A stretch of DNA of 64,000 nt, from contig NZ_SJSO01000015.1 in NCBI RefSeq assembly GCF_004331735.1, positions 1 to 64,000 of the forward strand, in the 5' to 3' direction. The notes beneath the pieces were generated by a model. That model did not search any database. It was not told the origin of the DNA and worked only from the letters and a program-made list of their open reading frames with translations. The DNA is from Pedobacter psychrodurus (GTDB lineage: Bacteria; Bacteroidota; Bacteroidia; Sphingobacteriales; Sphingobacteriaceae). The translations under genes were made by a program, and so were the position numbers. Positions 16,303 to 25,037 of this stretch are shown here, piece after piece; within the stretch, counting starts at the first letter, position 1, and every line of letters starts with the position of its first letter.

Positions 16303-17244
16303 TTACACTGATCTTAGTGATTTCACGGTTTTACTGTGGTTAATGAATTTCTTCGCTATGCTTTCACTTGGTTTAAAAATCTCTGGGTGAAACATACAGG
16401 CTAAAGCTTCGATACCTTCAACCAAAGTACCTACACTCGGTTGGGTAAACATATCAAAATCGGCAATATAAACCTGATTGTTTTTTACAGCCTCTAGGTC
16501 GGTCCAGTCTGGTTTTGAGGTTAACAATTCCATTTCTTCCATACTTCTTTTCATATCAAAACCACATGGTGCAATAACCAAAACCTCTGGGTTATATTTC
16601 AGGATTTTATCCCATTGAGTTACAATAGAGTCTCCACCAGGATTAGACAACATATCTACACCACCAGCGGCTGCAATCTGAAAGGGAATCCAATGTCCGC
16701 AGTTGTAGATTGGTTCGATCCACTCCATGAGCATAATCCTTTTTAGTGGTGCACGGTTTGCCCTAAGCTGATCTAAAATATGATCTGTTTTCTTTTGCAA
16801 GCCTGCCAGATAATTTAGTGCTACTTCTTCCTTTCCCAAAGCTTTGGCAATGGTAATGGCGCATTCGAAAACATCCTGTAGGTTATTTGGCGATAAAGGA
16901 ACTAGCGTTGGCTGTTTGCTCAGCTTCATTACTGCGGTTTCGGTACAAACGGTATCAATGTTGCAAACCTCGCAGATATCTTGTGTGAAAACCACATCGG
17001 GCAATATGCTTTCTAAAAGATTGTCATCTACCCAATACAAACTTTTACCTTGTGCTTTGGACGCTGAAAATATGCGATCGATTTCAATGCTTGAATAATT
17101 TTTGCCTTCAAGTATACAGCGAACAACCTTTGGCTGGTTTACCGCCTCTTTAGGACATTCGAATGTTACCCCATGCAGGTATTCCTGCAGGCCCATATCG
17201 TAAATCATTTTTGTAGCGGCAGGTAAAAAGGAAACAACTTTCAT
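16303..17244 (-). CDS. BtuF-like cobalamin-binding protein without signal peptide
   Basis: The 313-residue protein fits the helical-backbone periplasmic binding family (BtuF/FecB type), recognised by the start VVSFLPAATKMIYDMGL, the LPDVVFTQDICEVCN segment, IYNCGHWIPFQIAAAGG, PEVLVIAPCGFD and NNQVYIADFDMFTQPSVG. BtuF binds B12 for import by BtuCD. Here the protein begins directly with the mature-domain sequence; an in-frame stop lies about 13 codons upstream, and the intervening codons do not encode a signal peptide. Either it acts in the cytoplasm or it is exported by another route. It is in the B12-riboswitch locus, but no btuC or btuD gene is in the window. Confidence 0.82.
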   Translation of the reverse strand: MKVVSFLPAATKMIYDMGLQEYLHGVTFECPKEAVNQPKVVRCILEGKNYSSIEIDRIFSASKAQGKSLYWVDDNLLESILPDVVFTQDICEVCNIDTVCTETAVMKLSKQPTLVPLSPNNLQDVFECAITIAKALGKEEVALNYLAGLQKKTDHILDQLRANRAPLKRIMLMEWIEPIYNCGHWIPFQIAAAGGVDMLSNPGGDSIVTQWDKILKYNPEVLVIAPCGFDMKRSMEEMELLTSKPDWTDLEAVKNNQVYIADFDMFTQPSVGTLVEGIEALACMFHPEIFKPSESIAKKFINHSKTVKSLRSV

Positions 17245-17288
17245 GATGGAAGATGTAAAAGGTGAAATGTAATGGATGTTCTAAGTTA

Positions 17289-17326
17289 TAAAAAATCCCC
17301 TTTTGAATCGAATCAAAAGAGGATTT
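17289..17326 (-). terminator. Terminator-like hairpin inside the B12 locus
   Basis: Arms aaatcccctttt (17293-17304) and aaaagaggattt (17315-17326), with one C-A mismatch, flank an imperfect loop; on the minus strand the stem is followed by a run of U (17290-17295). It lies between the DUF6580-like gene and the btuF-like gene, so it probably ends part of the btuB transcript or lets only a fraction read through to btuF, cobB and the ATP pyrophosphatase. Confidence 0.65.
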
Positions 17327-17339
17327 CTATGCTATTTTT

Positions 17340-17368
17340 CACTTGTTTGGTGCAACACCAACCAAGTG
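17340..17368 (-). other. Strong intercistronic hairpin after the DUF6580-like gene
   Basis: Arms cacttgtttggtg (17340-17352) and caccaaccaagtg (17356-17368) pair over 12 of 13 positions around a 3-nt loop. It begins 8 nt past the DUF6580 stop and is followed by the terminator-like hairpin. It has no U-tract of its own. It could protect the 3' end of the upstream btuB message; this is inference. Confidence 0.55.
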
Positions 17369-17375
17369 GATATTT

Positions 17376-17966
17376 CTATAACTCTTGAGTCTGCAGTTTT
17401 AATACCGGGTATTTAGCTTTTAAAACTTCGAAAGCTCCGAAAAGTAAAGCACCATAAATCACTGTCCCTTCTAAGAATCTAATTTCGAATGGAATAGCTT
17501 TTACTAAACATGCCCAAAAGCCTGCTAAATCTTGCGTATATGCCGGATTCTGATACCAAACACCAATATCGCTTACAAGCCAGTGGATTAAAACAATGGT
17601 TAACGTTGAGGCCAATAAATTCACTACATTCACTTTTTTTAGCAATAGCCTTCCTGCTAATACCATTAATGCAAAAGCAATATAGGTCCAATACCAACCT
17701 TGATATAAGAAACCGCTGCTGTATTTGCTGAATATGGTAGTCGACAAAATGATATCACTTAAAAACAAACTCAATAACGGGAATGCAAATGCTTTAAGAT
17801 GATCTTTAAAATATGCTCCTCCAAATAAAGCTACCGCTCCTATTGATGAGAAATTGGCAAACTTTAATTCATCTGAGTTAAATGTTACCAGTAAACGGAA
17901 AGCCGTTATTGCCAATATCATTAACAACAAAATTAAAGTACGTGGATTAAATTTTAAATGAGACAT
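17376..17966 (-). CDS. DUF6580-like multi-span membrane protein in the B12 locus
   Basis: The 196-residue protein has about six hydrophobic segments (for example LILLLMILAITAFRLLV, FAFPLLSLFLSDIILS, WTYIAFALMVLAGRLLL) and a short N-terminal cytoplasmic stretch. It resembles the DUF6580 putative transport proteins, which in size and topology are like ECF-type S components. It lies between btuB and btuF under one riboswitch, so it may be an inner-membrane step in corrinoid uptake; that role is inferred from context only. Two hairpins follow its stop codon. Confidence 0.7.
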   Translation of the reverse strand: MSHLKFNPRTLILLLMILAITAFRLLVTFNSDELKFANFSSIGAVALFGGAYFKDHLKAFAFPLLSLFLSDIILSTTIFSKYSSGFLYQGWYWTYIAFALMVLAGRLLLKKVNVVNLLASTLTIVLIHWLVSDIGVWYQNPAYTQDLAGFWACLVKAIPFEIRFLEGTVIYGALLFGAFEVLKAKYPVLKLQTQEL

Positions 17967-18005
17967 GCTATTTCTGGTTAATATTTAAGCAAAGTTAAAT
18001 TTTTA

Positions 18006-19874
18006 TTAGCGGATATTAAAACTTACACCCGTATTAAAGTTGAAGCCAGGCGTATTGTAACCAATAATTTCACTGTATTTTTCGTTCAGTATGTTTTTGG
18101 CATCAAAAAATATCTTTATGCGTTTTTTAGCCAATGCATATTCTGCATATGCACTTAACAGTTTATATGATGGCAAAAGCTCATCAATAGATTTAGTGGT
18201 GAAGTAAGTATCGTAGCGGTTTCCGAAATAACGGAAATTAGCGCTAACATATAAATTGCTGGTAGCCTGGGCGCCAGCATTTAGGCCGAATGTGTGCTTT
18301 GGTCTGCGGATTAAATAATTGGTGGTTCCGGTATTTCCTTCAACATAAGCATAATAACCATTAATGTTAAATACACTAAACTTTGCTGCAGGCTCTACTT
18401 CAAAACCTTTAAATTTTTGGCTAGCCTGGTTGATATAACTCGTAGTGTATACAATGGCATCAGTTAAATCACGTTTGAAACCTGCAATACGTAAAGTAAA
18501 TTTCTCATCAGCGAGATTTAAGTTTACACCAGCCTCATAATTTTGAGATTTTTCAGGTTTCAGATCGAGATTGGCACCATATTGACCAAACAACATATTC
18601 AGCGTAGGAATTTTGAATGCAGTAGATACTGTTCCAAATAATTTTACTTCTTTAATGATGTTGATGCTTGGGGTAACAGAATAGGTATAGTTTTCGCCAT
18701 ATTGATCATGTTTATTGTAACGTCCGCCTACTTCGAGGTTAAAAATGCTTAAATCGTGTAAAAACAATGATCCATAAGCAGCGAAGATATTGGTTGTAGG
18801 GTTTTTGGTATCGGTAACCAATTTCATTTTTCTATTGTCGATACCTACAAGTAAATCTAATTTATTGCCCAGTTTCTGGTTGTAGAATAAATCAACCACA
18901 TTAAGTTTACCGAAGTTTAAAAATTTACTTTCGAAACCTGAATAACTAGAGTTTACATTGTTTGAGTTACTCTCGTGGCTATAATTAAGCGTTATTTTAC
19001 CAGTATTGAATTTATATTCTGAGTTGAAACCCGCACTAAACTGTTTTAAAATAGAATTGTTGGTAGGTAAGCCATCGCTAAATGCTCCTTCATCAATTTT
19101 ATAATCGCCATAGAAATAACGTAAAAACGGATTAACAGAGAAATTTTTGTCGAGTTTGATCCCAAAATTAGCGTTTAAACCATCGGTTTTAAACCCATCT
19201 TTATCAAATATTGATGCACTACCTACTTGTGGTGCGGCTTCAGAAATTCCGTCGGTTTTTAAATGAGTGTAGTTAATATTGTAAGAAAAACCTTCTACAC
19301 CACCATTTAAACCAATGGTTCCTTTGTAGGTTTCGAAACTCCCTGCACTGGCAACACCGTAAATGGTATTTCCTTTAGGTCCGCCTTTTTTAGTTACAAT
19401 GTTGATTACACCTGCAACGGCATCAGATCCGTAAATGGTAGACTGACCGCCTCTTAAAATCTCGATATGATCAATCTGATCAACGGAGAACAGACGCAGA
19501 TCGAATGTACCGCTGATACTTGAAGGATCGTTCTGAATAATTCCATCAATCAACACTAAAGTATAACCACTGCCTGATCCCCTGAAAAAAATACTTTTAT
19601 CTTTCCCCTGATTACTGTTTCCACCGCTGATAATGATGCCTGCCTGTTCGTTTAATAAATCTGGCAACGATTTACCATTGCTGCGTTCGAGTACTTCACG
19701 GCTGATAATACTGACTACTTTGCCTGTTTGCGATTGTTTCTGATCGTTTTTAGTCGCAGAAATTACAACGTCTTTAAGTTGTAAACTGTCTTGATTTTGA
19801 GCATTAGCCACCTGGCTAATCATTAACTGTGCAAGCCCTAGCCCTGCTACAGTTAGCATTCTTTTTTTGTTCAT
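18006..19874 (-). CDS. btuB: TonB-dependent outer-membrane receptor for cobalamin (BtuB-like)
   Basis: The 622-residue receptor imports B12 across the outer membrane using TonB energy. A signal peptide ends near VANAQ (residue 25), a TonB-box-like KDVVISAT follows, then the plug domain (LPDLLNEQAGIII, FFRGSGSGYTLVLIDG, ILRGGQSTIYGSDAVAGVIN) and a beta-barrel that ends with the aromatic-type GFNFNTGVSFNIR. Size and plug match BtuB rather than SusC-type receptors: there is no N-terminal carboxypeptidase-like extension. It is the first gene behind the cobalamin riboswitch, about 110 nt downstream of its B12 box, which supports the substrate. Confidence 0.9.
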   Translation of the reverse strand: MNKKRMLTVAGLGLAQLMISQVANAQNQDSLQLKDVVISATKNDQKQSQTGKVVSIISREVLERSNGKSLPDLLNEQAGIIISGGNSNQGKDKSIFFRGSGSGYTLVLIDGIIQNDPSSISGTFDLRLFSVDQIDHIEILRGGQSTIYGSDAVAGVINIVTKKGGPKGNTIYGVASAGSFETYKGTIGLNGGVEGFSYNINYTHLKTDGISEAAPQVGSASIFDKDGFKTDGLNANFGIKLDKNFSVNPFLRYFYGDYKIDEGAFSDGLPTNNSILKQFSAGFNSEYKFNTGKITLNYSHESNSNNVNSSYSGFESKFLNFGKLNVVDLFYNQKLGNKLDLLVGIDNRKMKLVTDTKNPTTNIFAAYGSLFLHDLSIFNLEVGGRYNKHDQYGENYTYSVTPSINIIKEVKLFGTVSTAFKIPTLNMLFGQYGANLDLKPEKSQNYEAGVNLNLADEKFTLRIAGFKRDLTDAIVYTTSYINQASQKFKGFEVEPAAKFSVFNINGYYAYVEGNTGTTNYLIRRPKHTFGLNAGAQATSNLYVSANFRYFGNRYDTYFTTKSIDELLPSYKLLSAYAEYALAKKRIKIFFDAKNILNEKYSEIIGYNTPGFNFNTGVSFNIR

Positions 19875-19985
19875 TTGATTGTGGTTTTGCCCACAGCCAA
19901 CAGATTAGGAAAGGAAATGAAAATATGAACAACGTTAATATTTCAGTCCTAGCTTCAATCCCCGAAAGCTATGAAATTAAACGCT

Positions 19986-20158
19986 AAAGGCAGGTCTTCT
20001 GACTTACTCCCGGGTTTCCGGCCTTCCCATCCCGACTAGTCGGAACAGTGGCAGATTGATTGGAAATCCGTTAAGGAGCTTACAGCTGCGGGACAGTTAC
20101 AGATTTACACTGTATTCCCTTTTAATTCCGGGTGTAAAGCCGGAAACCAAAAGCGCTG
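19986..20158 (-). promoter_or_regulatory. Cobalamin (AdoCbl-type) riboswitch upstream of btuB
   Basis: On the minus strand the region reads the conserved cobalamin aptamer: a ccggctttacacccgg helix, gaatacagtgtaaat, ctgtaactgtcccgc, the central gccactgt, gggatgggaaggccgg, and the closing B12 box agtcagaagacctgcct (plus-strand 19988-20004). These are the diagnostic core pieces in the right order. It lies in the btuB leader and should turn expression down when cobalamin is plentiful, probably through the ribosome-binding site, since no terminator is visible between aptamer and start codon. Confidence 0.95.
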
Positions 20159-20249
20159 CAAAAGTAGCAAAATTAAACTAGATGTAAAATGGATGATGGA
20201 AAATGGTGGTTTTAATAGAAAAAGCTAAATTAGGAATCAAATTTTACCC

Positions 20250-21497
20250 ATGAGAAGAATATTAATTGTTGCATTTTCATTAATAAGCCTATCTGTTATG
20301 GCACAAAAAACCGATACTGTTTTTCTGAAGAAATTAATGGAGTCCAAGCCCGAACTTTTTTCATCGGTACTTAACCATCCAGATAAAAACCAGGTTCAGG
20401 TGTTATATACCCAGGTTAATCGCGATGCGAAGCATAAACCCACTTTTAAAACATTTAGTTATAATTTAGATCCACACCATTATTTTTATCCTGCCAGTAC
20501 GGTTAAACTTGCCGCGGTAATTTTTGCATTAGAAAAAGTAAACCGCTTAAAAAGTACAGGCTTAACGGCTAAGAGCGCTATGATTACCGATAGTGCCTAT
20601 AAAGGGCAAACAAAAGTATTAAAAGATACAAGCGCTAAAAATGGGCTTCCATCAATAGAACACTACGTCAAAAAGATTTTGCTTACCAGTGATAATGATG
20701 CCTTTAACCGTTTGTTCGAATTTATTGGCCGGGCAGAAATTAATGAAAAACTAAAGGCAAATGGCTTAAACGATAGCCGTATTTTAAACCGCTTGGCCAT
20801 TGGTGATGCAGGTGAATCGGCCAAACATACCAATCCAATCAAGTTCTACAATGGAGAGCAATTGGTTTATGATCAGGCTGCCCAGTACGACCCAAAAGAA
20901 TATGAATTGAAATTAAGTAATCTGGTAGTGGGTACTGGATATATGGATAGCACCGACAAGTTGGTGAACAAACCTTTCAGTTTAGCAGGGAAAAATGCCT
21001 TCGCCATTAACGATCAACAAAAACTCATGCAGAAATTGATTTTTCCTGAGTCTTTTCAGGCGAAAGAACGGTTTAACCTTAGTCCAGAAGATTATAAGCT
21101 GATTTATACTTACATGAGCAAATATCCTACTGAAAGTGATTTTCCTAAATACGACCCTAAAGCGTTTTGGCCTACTTATGCTAAAATGTTGTATTATGGT
21201 CGAGAACGTGTAACTCCAGATGCAAACATCCGGATCTTTAATAAATATGGTGATAGTTATGGCTACATCATCGATAACTCCTATTTTGTTGATTTTAAGA
21301 ATGGAATTGAATATTTCCTTACCGCAGTAATACAGAGCAACGAGGATGGCATATTTAACGATAATAAGTACGAATACGAAACGGTTTGTTTCCCCTTTAT
21401 GAAAAACTTGGGCAAAACTATTTATGAACTTGAATTAAAAAGGGTTAAAAAGCACAAGCCCGATTTAAGTAAGTTTAAGATAGATTATGTTTATTAA
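20250..21497 (+). CDS. Secreted serine hydrolase, class A beta-lactamase-like
   Basis: The 415-residue protein has a signal peptide (cleavage after SLSVMAQ) and a penicillin-binding/beta-lactamase fold. Catalytic S83-T-V-K86 is in PASTVKLAA, the SDN motif is S147-D148-N149 (TSDNDAFN), and NKYGDSYG near residue 330 is the KTG-equivalent. An N-terminal extension and a large insert between SDN and KTG make it longer than true class A enzymes (about 290 residues). It is more likely a peptidase or esterase of the periplasm than a resistance enzyme. It is divergent from the B12 locus and shares only the 5' gap with it. Confidence 0.82.
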   Translation: MRRILIVAFSLISLSVMAQKTDTVFLKKLMESKPELFSSVLNHPDKNQVQVLYTQVNRDAKHKPTFKTFSYNLDPHHYFYPASTVKLAAVIFALEKVNRLKSTGLTAKSAMITDSAYKGQTKVLKDTSAKNGLPSIEHYVKKILLTSDNDAFNRLFEFIGRAEINEKLKANGLNDSRILNRLAIGDAGESAKHTNPIKFYNGEQLVYDQAAQYDPKEYELKLSNLVVGTGYMDSTDKLVNKPFSLAGKNAFAINDQQKLMQKLIFPESFQAKERFNLSPEDYKLIYTYMSKYPTESDFPKYDPKAFWPTYAKMLYYGRERVTPDANIRIFNKYGDSYGYIIDNSYFVDFKNGIEYFLTAVIQSNEDGIFNDNKYEYETVCFPFMKNLGKTIYELELKRVKKHKPDLSKFKIDYVY

Positions 21498-21603
21498 AAC
21501 CTTTCCCTTCTTTTAAGGTTTGTAGCGTATAAATTGTATAAAAAACTATACATTAATTAAAAAATAATATATTCGCATTTCAAAATTAAAGAATACATCT
21601 CTA

Positions 21604-23007
21604 ATGGCTAAATTATTAATAATTGACGATGAGCGTGCGATAAGGAGTACCTTACGCGAAATTCTGGAGTACGAGAATTATGATGTTGAAGATATCGATA
21701 ACGGTATTGATGGCCTCGAAATGATCAAAAAAGGGAATTTCGACCTGGTACTTTGCGATATCAAGATGAATAAAATGGATGGTATAGAAGTGCTCGAACA
21801 GGCACAAATCATTAAACCCGATTTGCCATTCATTATGATATCGGGTCATGGAACAGTTGAAACTGCCATTGAAGCCAGTAAAAAAGGAGCTTTCGATTTT
21901 ATTTCTAAACCACCTGATTTAAACCGTTTATTAATTACGGTTCGTAATGGTTTAGACCGTGGAAATTTGGTTACCGAAACCAAGGTTTTAAAACGTAAAG
22001 CAAGTAAAACCCGTGAGATTTTAGGTGAATCGGAAAGCATTTCTAAAATTAAAGAAACTATAGAGCGTGTTGCGCCTACCGAAGCACGTGTATTAATTAC
22101 CGGTGCAAATGGTAGCGGTAAAGAATTGGTAGCCCGTTGGTTACATGAGAAATCAAACCGTGCTGATAGTCCTTTAATTGAGGTAAATTGTGCTGCTATT
22201 CCATCAGAACTAATTGAAAGTGAATTGTTTGGTCACGAAAAAGGTTCGTTTACCTCTGCTGTTAAACAACGTATCGGTAAATTTGAACTGGCTAATGGCG
22301 GAACTTTATTTTTGGATGAGATTGGCGATATGAGCCTTTCTGCACAGGCAAAGGTTTTGCGTGCCCTACAAGAACATAAAATTTCACGCGTAGGTGGCGA
22401 AAAGGAAATTGAGGTTAACGTTCGCGTTTTAGCAGCTACCAATAAAGACTTACTAAAAGAAATCGAAGATGGTAACTTCCGTATGGATTTGTACCACCGG
22501 TTAAATGTAATCAATATCCATGTTCCGCATTTAACAGAGCGTACCGATGATATTCCTGTTATTGCGCAGAACTTTTTAGAGAATATATGCAGCGATTATG
22601 GGATGCCGGTTAAGAAAATAAATGATGGCGGTATGTCTGCTTTAAAAGCTTTGCCTTGGACAGGTAATGTGCGTGAGCTACACAACATGATTGAGCGTTT
22701 GATTATTTTGAGTGATAAGGTAATTACTGAAAATGATGTACGTGCATTCGCCAATCCTGGTGGTGGAACAAATATTGGTGCTGCAACCAGTGCACAGATT
22801 GCTGGTGCCGGAGGTTCGAGCCTTGCATCTTCTTTCGATTCGTTCAACAATTTTCAGGATTATAAAGATCACGCAGAACGCGAGTTTATCAAATTCAAAT
22901 TAGAGAAGAACAACTGGAACGTATCAAAAACAGCAGATGAAATTGATATTCAAAGAAGCCATTTGTATAGTAAAATTGAGAAATTCGGTCTAAAAAGAGC
23001 GGAATAA
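21604..23007 (+). CDS. Sigma-54-dependent response regulator (NtrC family)
   Basis: The 467-residue regulator has an N-terminal receiver domain (phospho-acceptor D52 in LVLCDIKM, acid pair DDE near residue 8-10), an AAA+ sigma-54 activator domain (Walker A GANGSGKE 167-174, Walker B TLFLDE 234-239) and a C-terminal Fis-type HTH (about 430-465, NVSKTADEIDIQRSHLYSKIEKFG). The sigma-54-contacting loop reads GSFTSA (214-219) instead of GAFTGA, a deviation that may alter sigma-54 contact, though Bacteroidota relatives appear to share it. No histidine kinase is nearby. A strong terminator follows. Confidence 0.92.
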   Translation: MAKLLIIDDERAIRSTLREILEYENYDVEDIDNGIDGLEMIKKGNFDLVLCDIKMNKMDGIEVLEQAQIIKPDLPFIMISGHGTVETAIEASKKGAFDFISKPPDLNRLLITVRNGLDRGNLVTETKVLKRKASKTREILGESESISKIKETIERVAPTEARVLITGANGSGKELVARWLHEKSNRADSPLIEVNCAAIPSELIESELFGHEKGSFTSAVKQRIGKFELANGGTLFLDEIGDMSLSAQAKVLRALQEHKISRVGGEKEIEVNVRVLAATNKDLLKEIEDGNFRMDLYHRLNVINIHVPHLTERTDDIPVIAQNFLENICSDYGMPVKKINDGGMSALKALPWTGNVRELHNMIERLIILSDKVITENDVRAFANPGGGTNIGAATSAQIAGAGGSSLASSFDSFNNFQDYKDHAEREFIKFKLEKNNWNVSKTADEIDIQRSHLYSKIEKFGLKRAE

Positions 23008-23016
23008 GATCATAAT

Positions 23017-23048
23017 AAGAAGTCAAGTTTTTAAAACTTGACTTCTTT
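23017..23048 (+). terminator. Strong intrinsic terminator after the NtrC-type gene
   Basis: Arms aagaagtcaag (23017-23027) and cttgacttctt (23037-23047) pair perfectly, with further t/a pairs into the loop; a short T-rich stretch follows. It begins 10 nt after the stop at 23007 and, being nearly symmetrical, could also work on the minus strand for the ClC gene. Confidence 0.8.
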
Positions 23049-23066
23049 CGTTTAAAATAGGCTATT

Positions 23067-23154
23067 CGTCATTTCGACCGCAGTGGAGAAATCTTTGCAC
23101 TTAAAGCGTAGCTAAAAGATTTCTCGGCTTCGCTACTCTTCGCTCTAAATGACG
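23067..23154. repeat. Palindromic repeat, family B
   Basis: The copy opens with cgtcatttcgaccgcagtgg and closes with cgctctaaatgacg, with an inner pair gagaaatctt/aagatttctc. It lies between the converging NtrC-type and ClC genes, just past the terminator at 23017-23048. Confidence 0.7.
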
Positions 23155-23172
23155 ACTGACGGTGATATAAGG

Positions 23173-24963
23173 CTACCCCATATAATCATTCTGTCTCATC
23201 AGCAATGCTCTGTACTTATTAAAAATCGCAGTTTTAGAAACGAAACCTAGATATTGGTTTTGTGCGGTTAATACGGGTAAAATCCATACATTGTCTTGCT
23301 CCATTTTCTCTAATACCATTTTCAGATCATCATTTTCGGTAATAGCGTTCGGTGCAGGCTTAACCAAATGAGAAGCCTGCAAGTTTTCCTTATCGGGGTG
23401 ATTAATCATTTCATTAAATAGTTCTTCTATGTAAATGATGCCCTTAAAATCGCCTAATTCGTTAGTAACCGCACAGATATTTTTATGCGACTGCAAAATT
23501 TCATTCATCTTAACGGAAATCAAATCATTCATCTGTAACTGGGGATAAGTTTTTTCGATCAGGTATTTCAGTTTCATCTGGTTTAAAACGGTTGTATCCT
23601 TATCCTCATGAGATAATAACTCTCCCTTATCGGCAAGTGCTTTGGTATAAATAGAATGTTTTTGCGAGCTGCGGTTAATGGCGTAAGAAATCGCAGTGGT
23701 AATCATCAATGGAACCATTAAAATATATCCCCCCGTAATTTCGGCAATCAGAAAAATACCCGTTAAAGGGGCATGCATAATGGAGCCTAAAGCAGCGGCC
23801 ATTCCTGCTACAATAAAATTAGATACGTTTAATTGTGCTATTCCCGATAAATTCACTACGTAAGCAAATATAAACCCAATTAAACCACCCATAATTAAAC
23901 TCGGTGCAAATGTTCCACCATTACCACCGGCACCTAAGGTAACCAAGGTAGCTATTGACTTCATGAAAATGGTCACCACTGTAAACAGTACTACTAAAGC
24001 CGGAATGGTATTGTAACCGGCGAAAATACTATTGTTAATAACCGCTTGATAATCGCCTTTTAATAAGCCTTTTATGGTGATATAACCCTCACCATATAAT
24101 GTTGGAAATAGAAACACCAAGGCGCCAAGCATTAAACCTCCTACAATTACTTTGGTATAAGGATGCTTGATTTTATAGAATAACCCTTTTACAGCATAAT
24201 TGGCTTTAGTAAAATAGATCGAAAATAAGCCAATAAAACATGCCAGTATCACATAATAAAACAGTGCGTTTACCTTCCATCCTTCTGTAACTAAAAAGAA
24301 AAGTTGTTGTGTGTAAAATAATCTTGCTACTACTGCTGCTGTTGCAGCTGATAATAAAAGCGGGATAAATGCAGGAATGGTAAACTCAGGCAATAAAATT
24401 TCGATAGCGAAAACAATCCCAGCCACCGGACTGTTAAATGCTCCTGCAATACCGGCTGCTGCGCCACATGCCACCAACATGGTAATTTCACGATAAGATA
24501 AACCCAGTAAACGTCCAAGGTTTGAGCCTATTGCTGATCCACTGGTAACAATTGGTGCTTCCAAACCTGTTGAGCCACCGAACCCAACCGTTACTGCTGC
24601 GGTAATAATCTGCGAATAAATATTGTGTGCTTCTACCTTACTCGATTTTTTTGAAATTGCATAAAGCAAAGGGGTTAAACCCGTTTCGAATTTTGTTTTA
24701 CGGATAAAGTATTTAATGTACAAAACCGTTAGAAAAATACCAATCATCGGAAATATAAAGTACAGGTAGTATTTATATTTCCAGTGCCAGTCTGATTGAA
24801 GAAATTCTTCGATATGGTGGGTTAAACTTTTTAAAGCGGCAGCTGCAAGTCCTGCTAAAATTCCGACAATTACAGCAAGGATAATTAAGAAATTACGGTT
24901 TGATATTTTAGATTTTCGGTACTGGTTAATCCTATCAAGGTAATTTACAAATCTGATGTACAT
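23173..24963 (-). CDS. ClC-family chloride channel/transporter with CBS domains
   Basis: The protein moves chloride or a related anion across the inner membrane. I start at ATG 24963 (MYIRFVNYLDRI, 596 residues); the ATG at 25023 would add an unlikely 20 residues. The ClC core spans about residues 25-420, with the gating Glu in GSTGLEAP and the selectivity segment GNGGTFAPSLIMGG; two CBS repeats fill about 460-596. Compared from memory with E. coli ClC, the central serine motif GSGIP is replaced (FETGLTP) and the inner proton Glu of the IEEM motif is Ile (AIEIL), so it may be a channel or an unusual exchanger. It is 14 nt downstream of the pseudouridine synthase gene. Confidence 0.9.
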   Translation of the reverse strand: MYIRFVNYLDRINQYRKSKISNRNFLIILAVIVGILAGLAAAALKSLTHHIEEFLQSDWHWKYKYYLYFIFPMIGIFLTVLYIKYFIRKTKFETGLTPLLYAISKKSSKVEAHNIYSQIITAAVTVGFGGSTGLEAPIVTSGSAIGSNLGRLLGLSYREITMLVACGAAAGIAGAFNSPVAGIVFAIEILLPEFTIPAFIPLLLSAATAAVVARLFYTQQLFFLVTEGWKVNALFYYVILACFIGLFSIYFTKANYAVKGLFYKIKHPYTKVIVGGLMLGALVFLFPTLYGEGYITIKGLLKGDYQAVINNSIFAGYNTIPALVVLFTVVTIFMKSIATLVTLGAGGNGGTFAPSLIMGGLIGFIFAYVVNLSGIAQLNVSNFIVAGMAAALGSIMHAPLTGIFLIAEITGGYILMVPLMITTAISYAINRSSQKHSIYTKALADKGELLSHEDKDTTVLNQMKLKYLIEKTYPQLQMNDLISVKMNEILQSHKNICAVTNELGDFKGIIYIEELFNEMINHPDKENLQASHLVKPAPNAITENDDLKMVLEKMEQDNVWILPVLTAQNQYLGFVSKTAIFNKYRALLMRQNDYMG

Positions 24964-25037
24964 TCTATTGTTTTTAATAGATGGGAATAGCCCAAAAGTA
25001 ACAAAAACAACGAAACGAGCCAATTTAAAGGGCAGTT

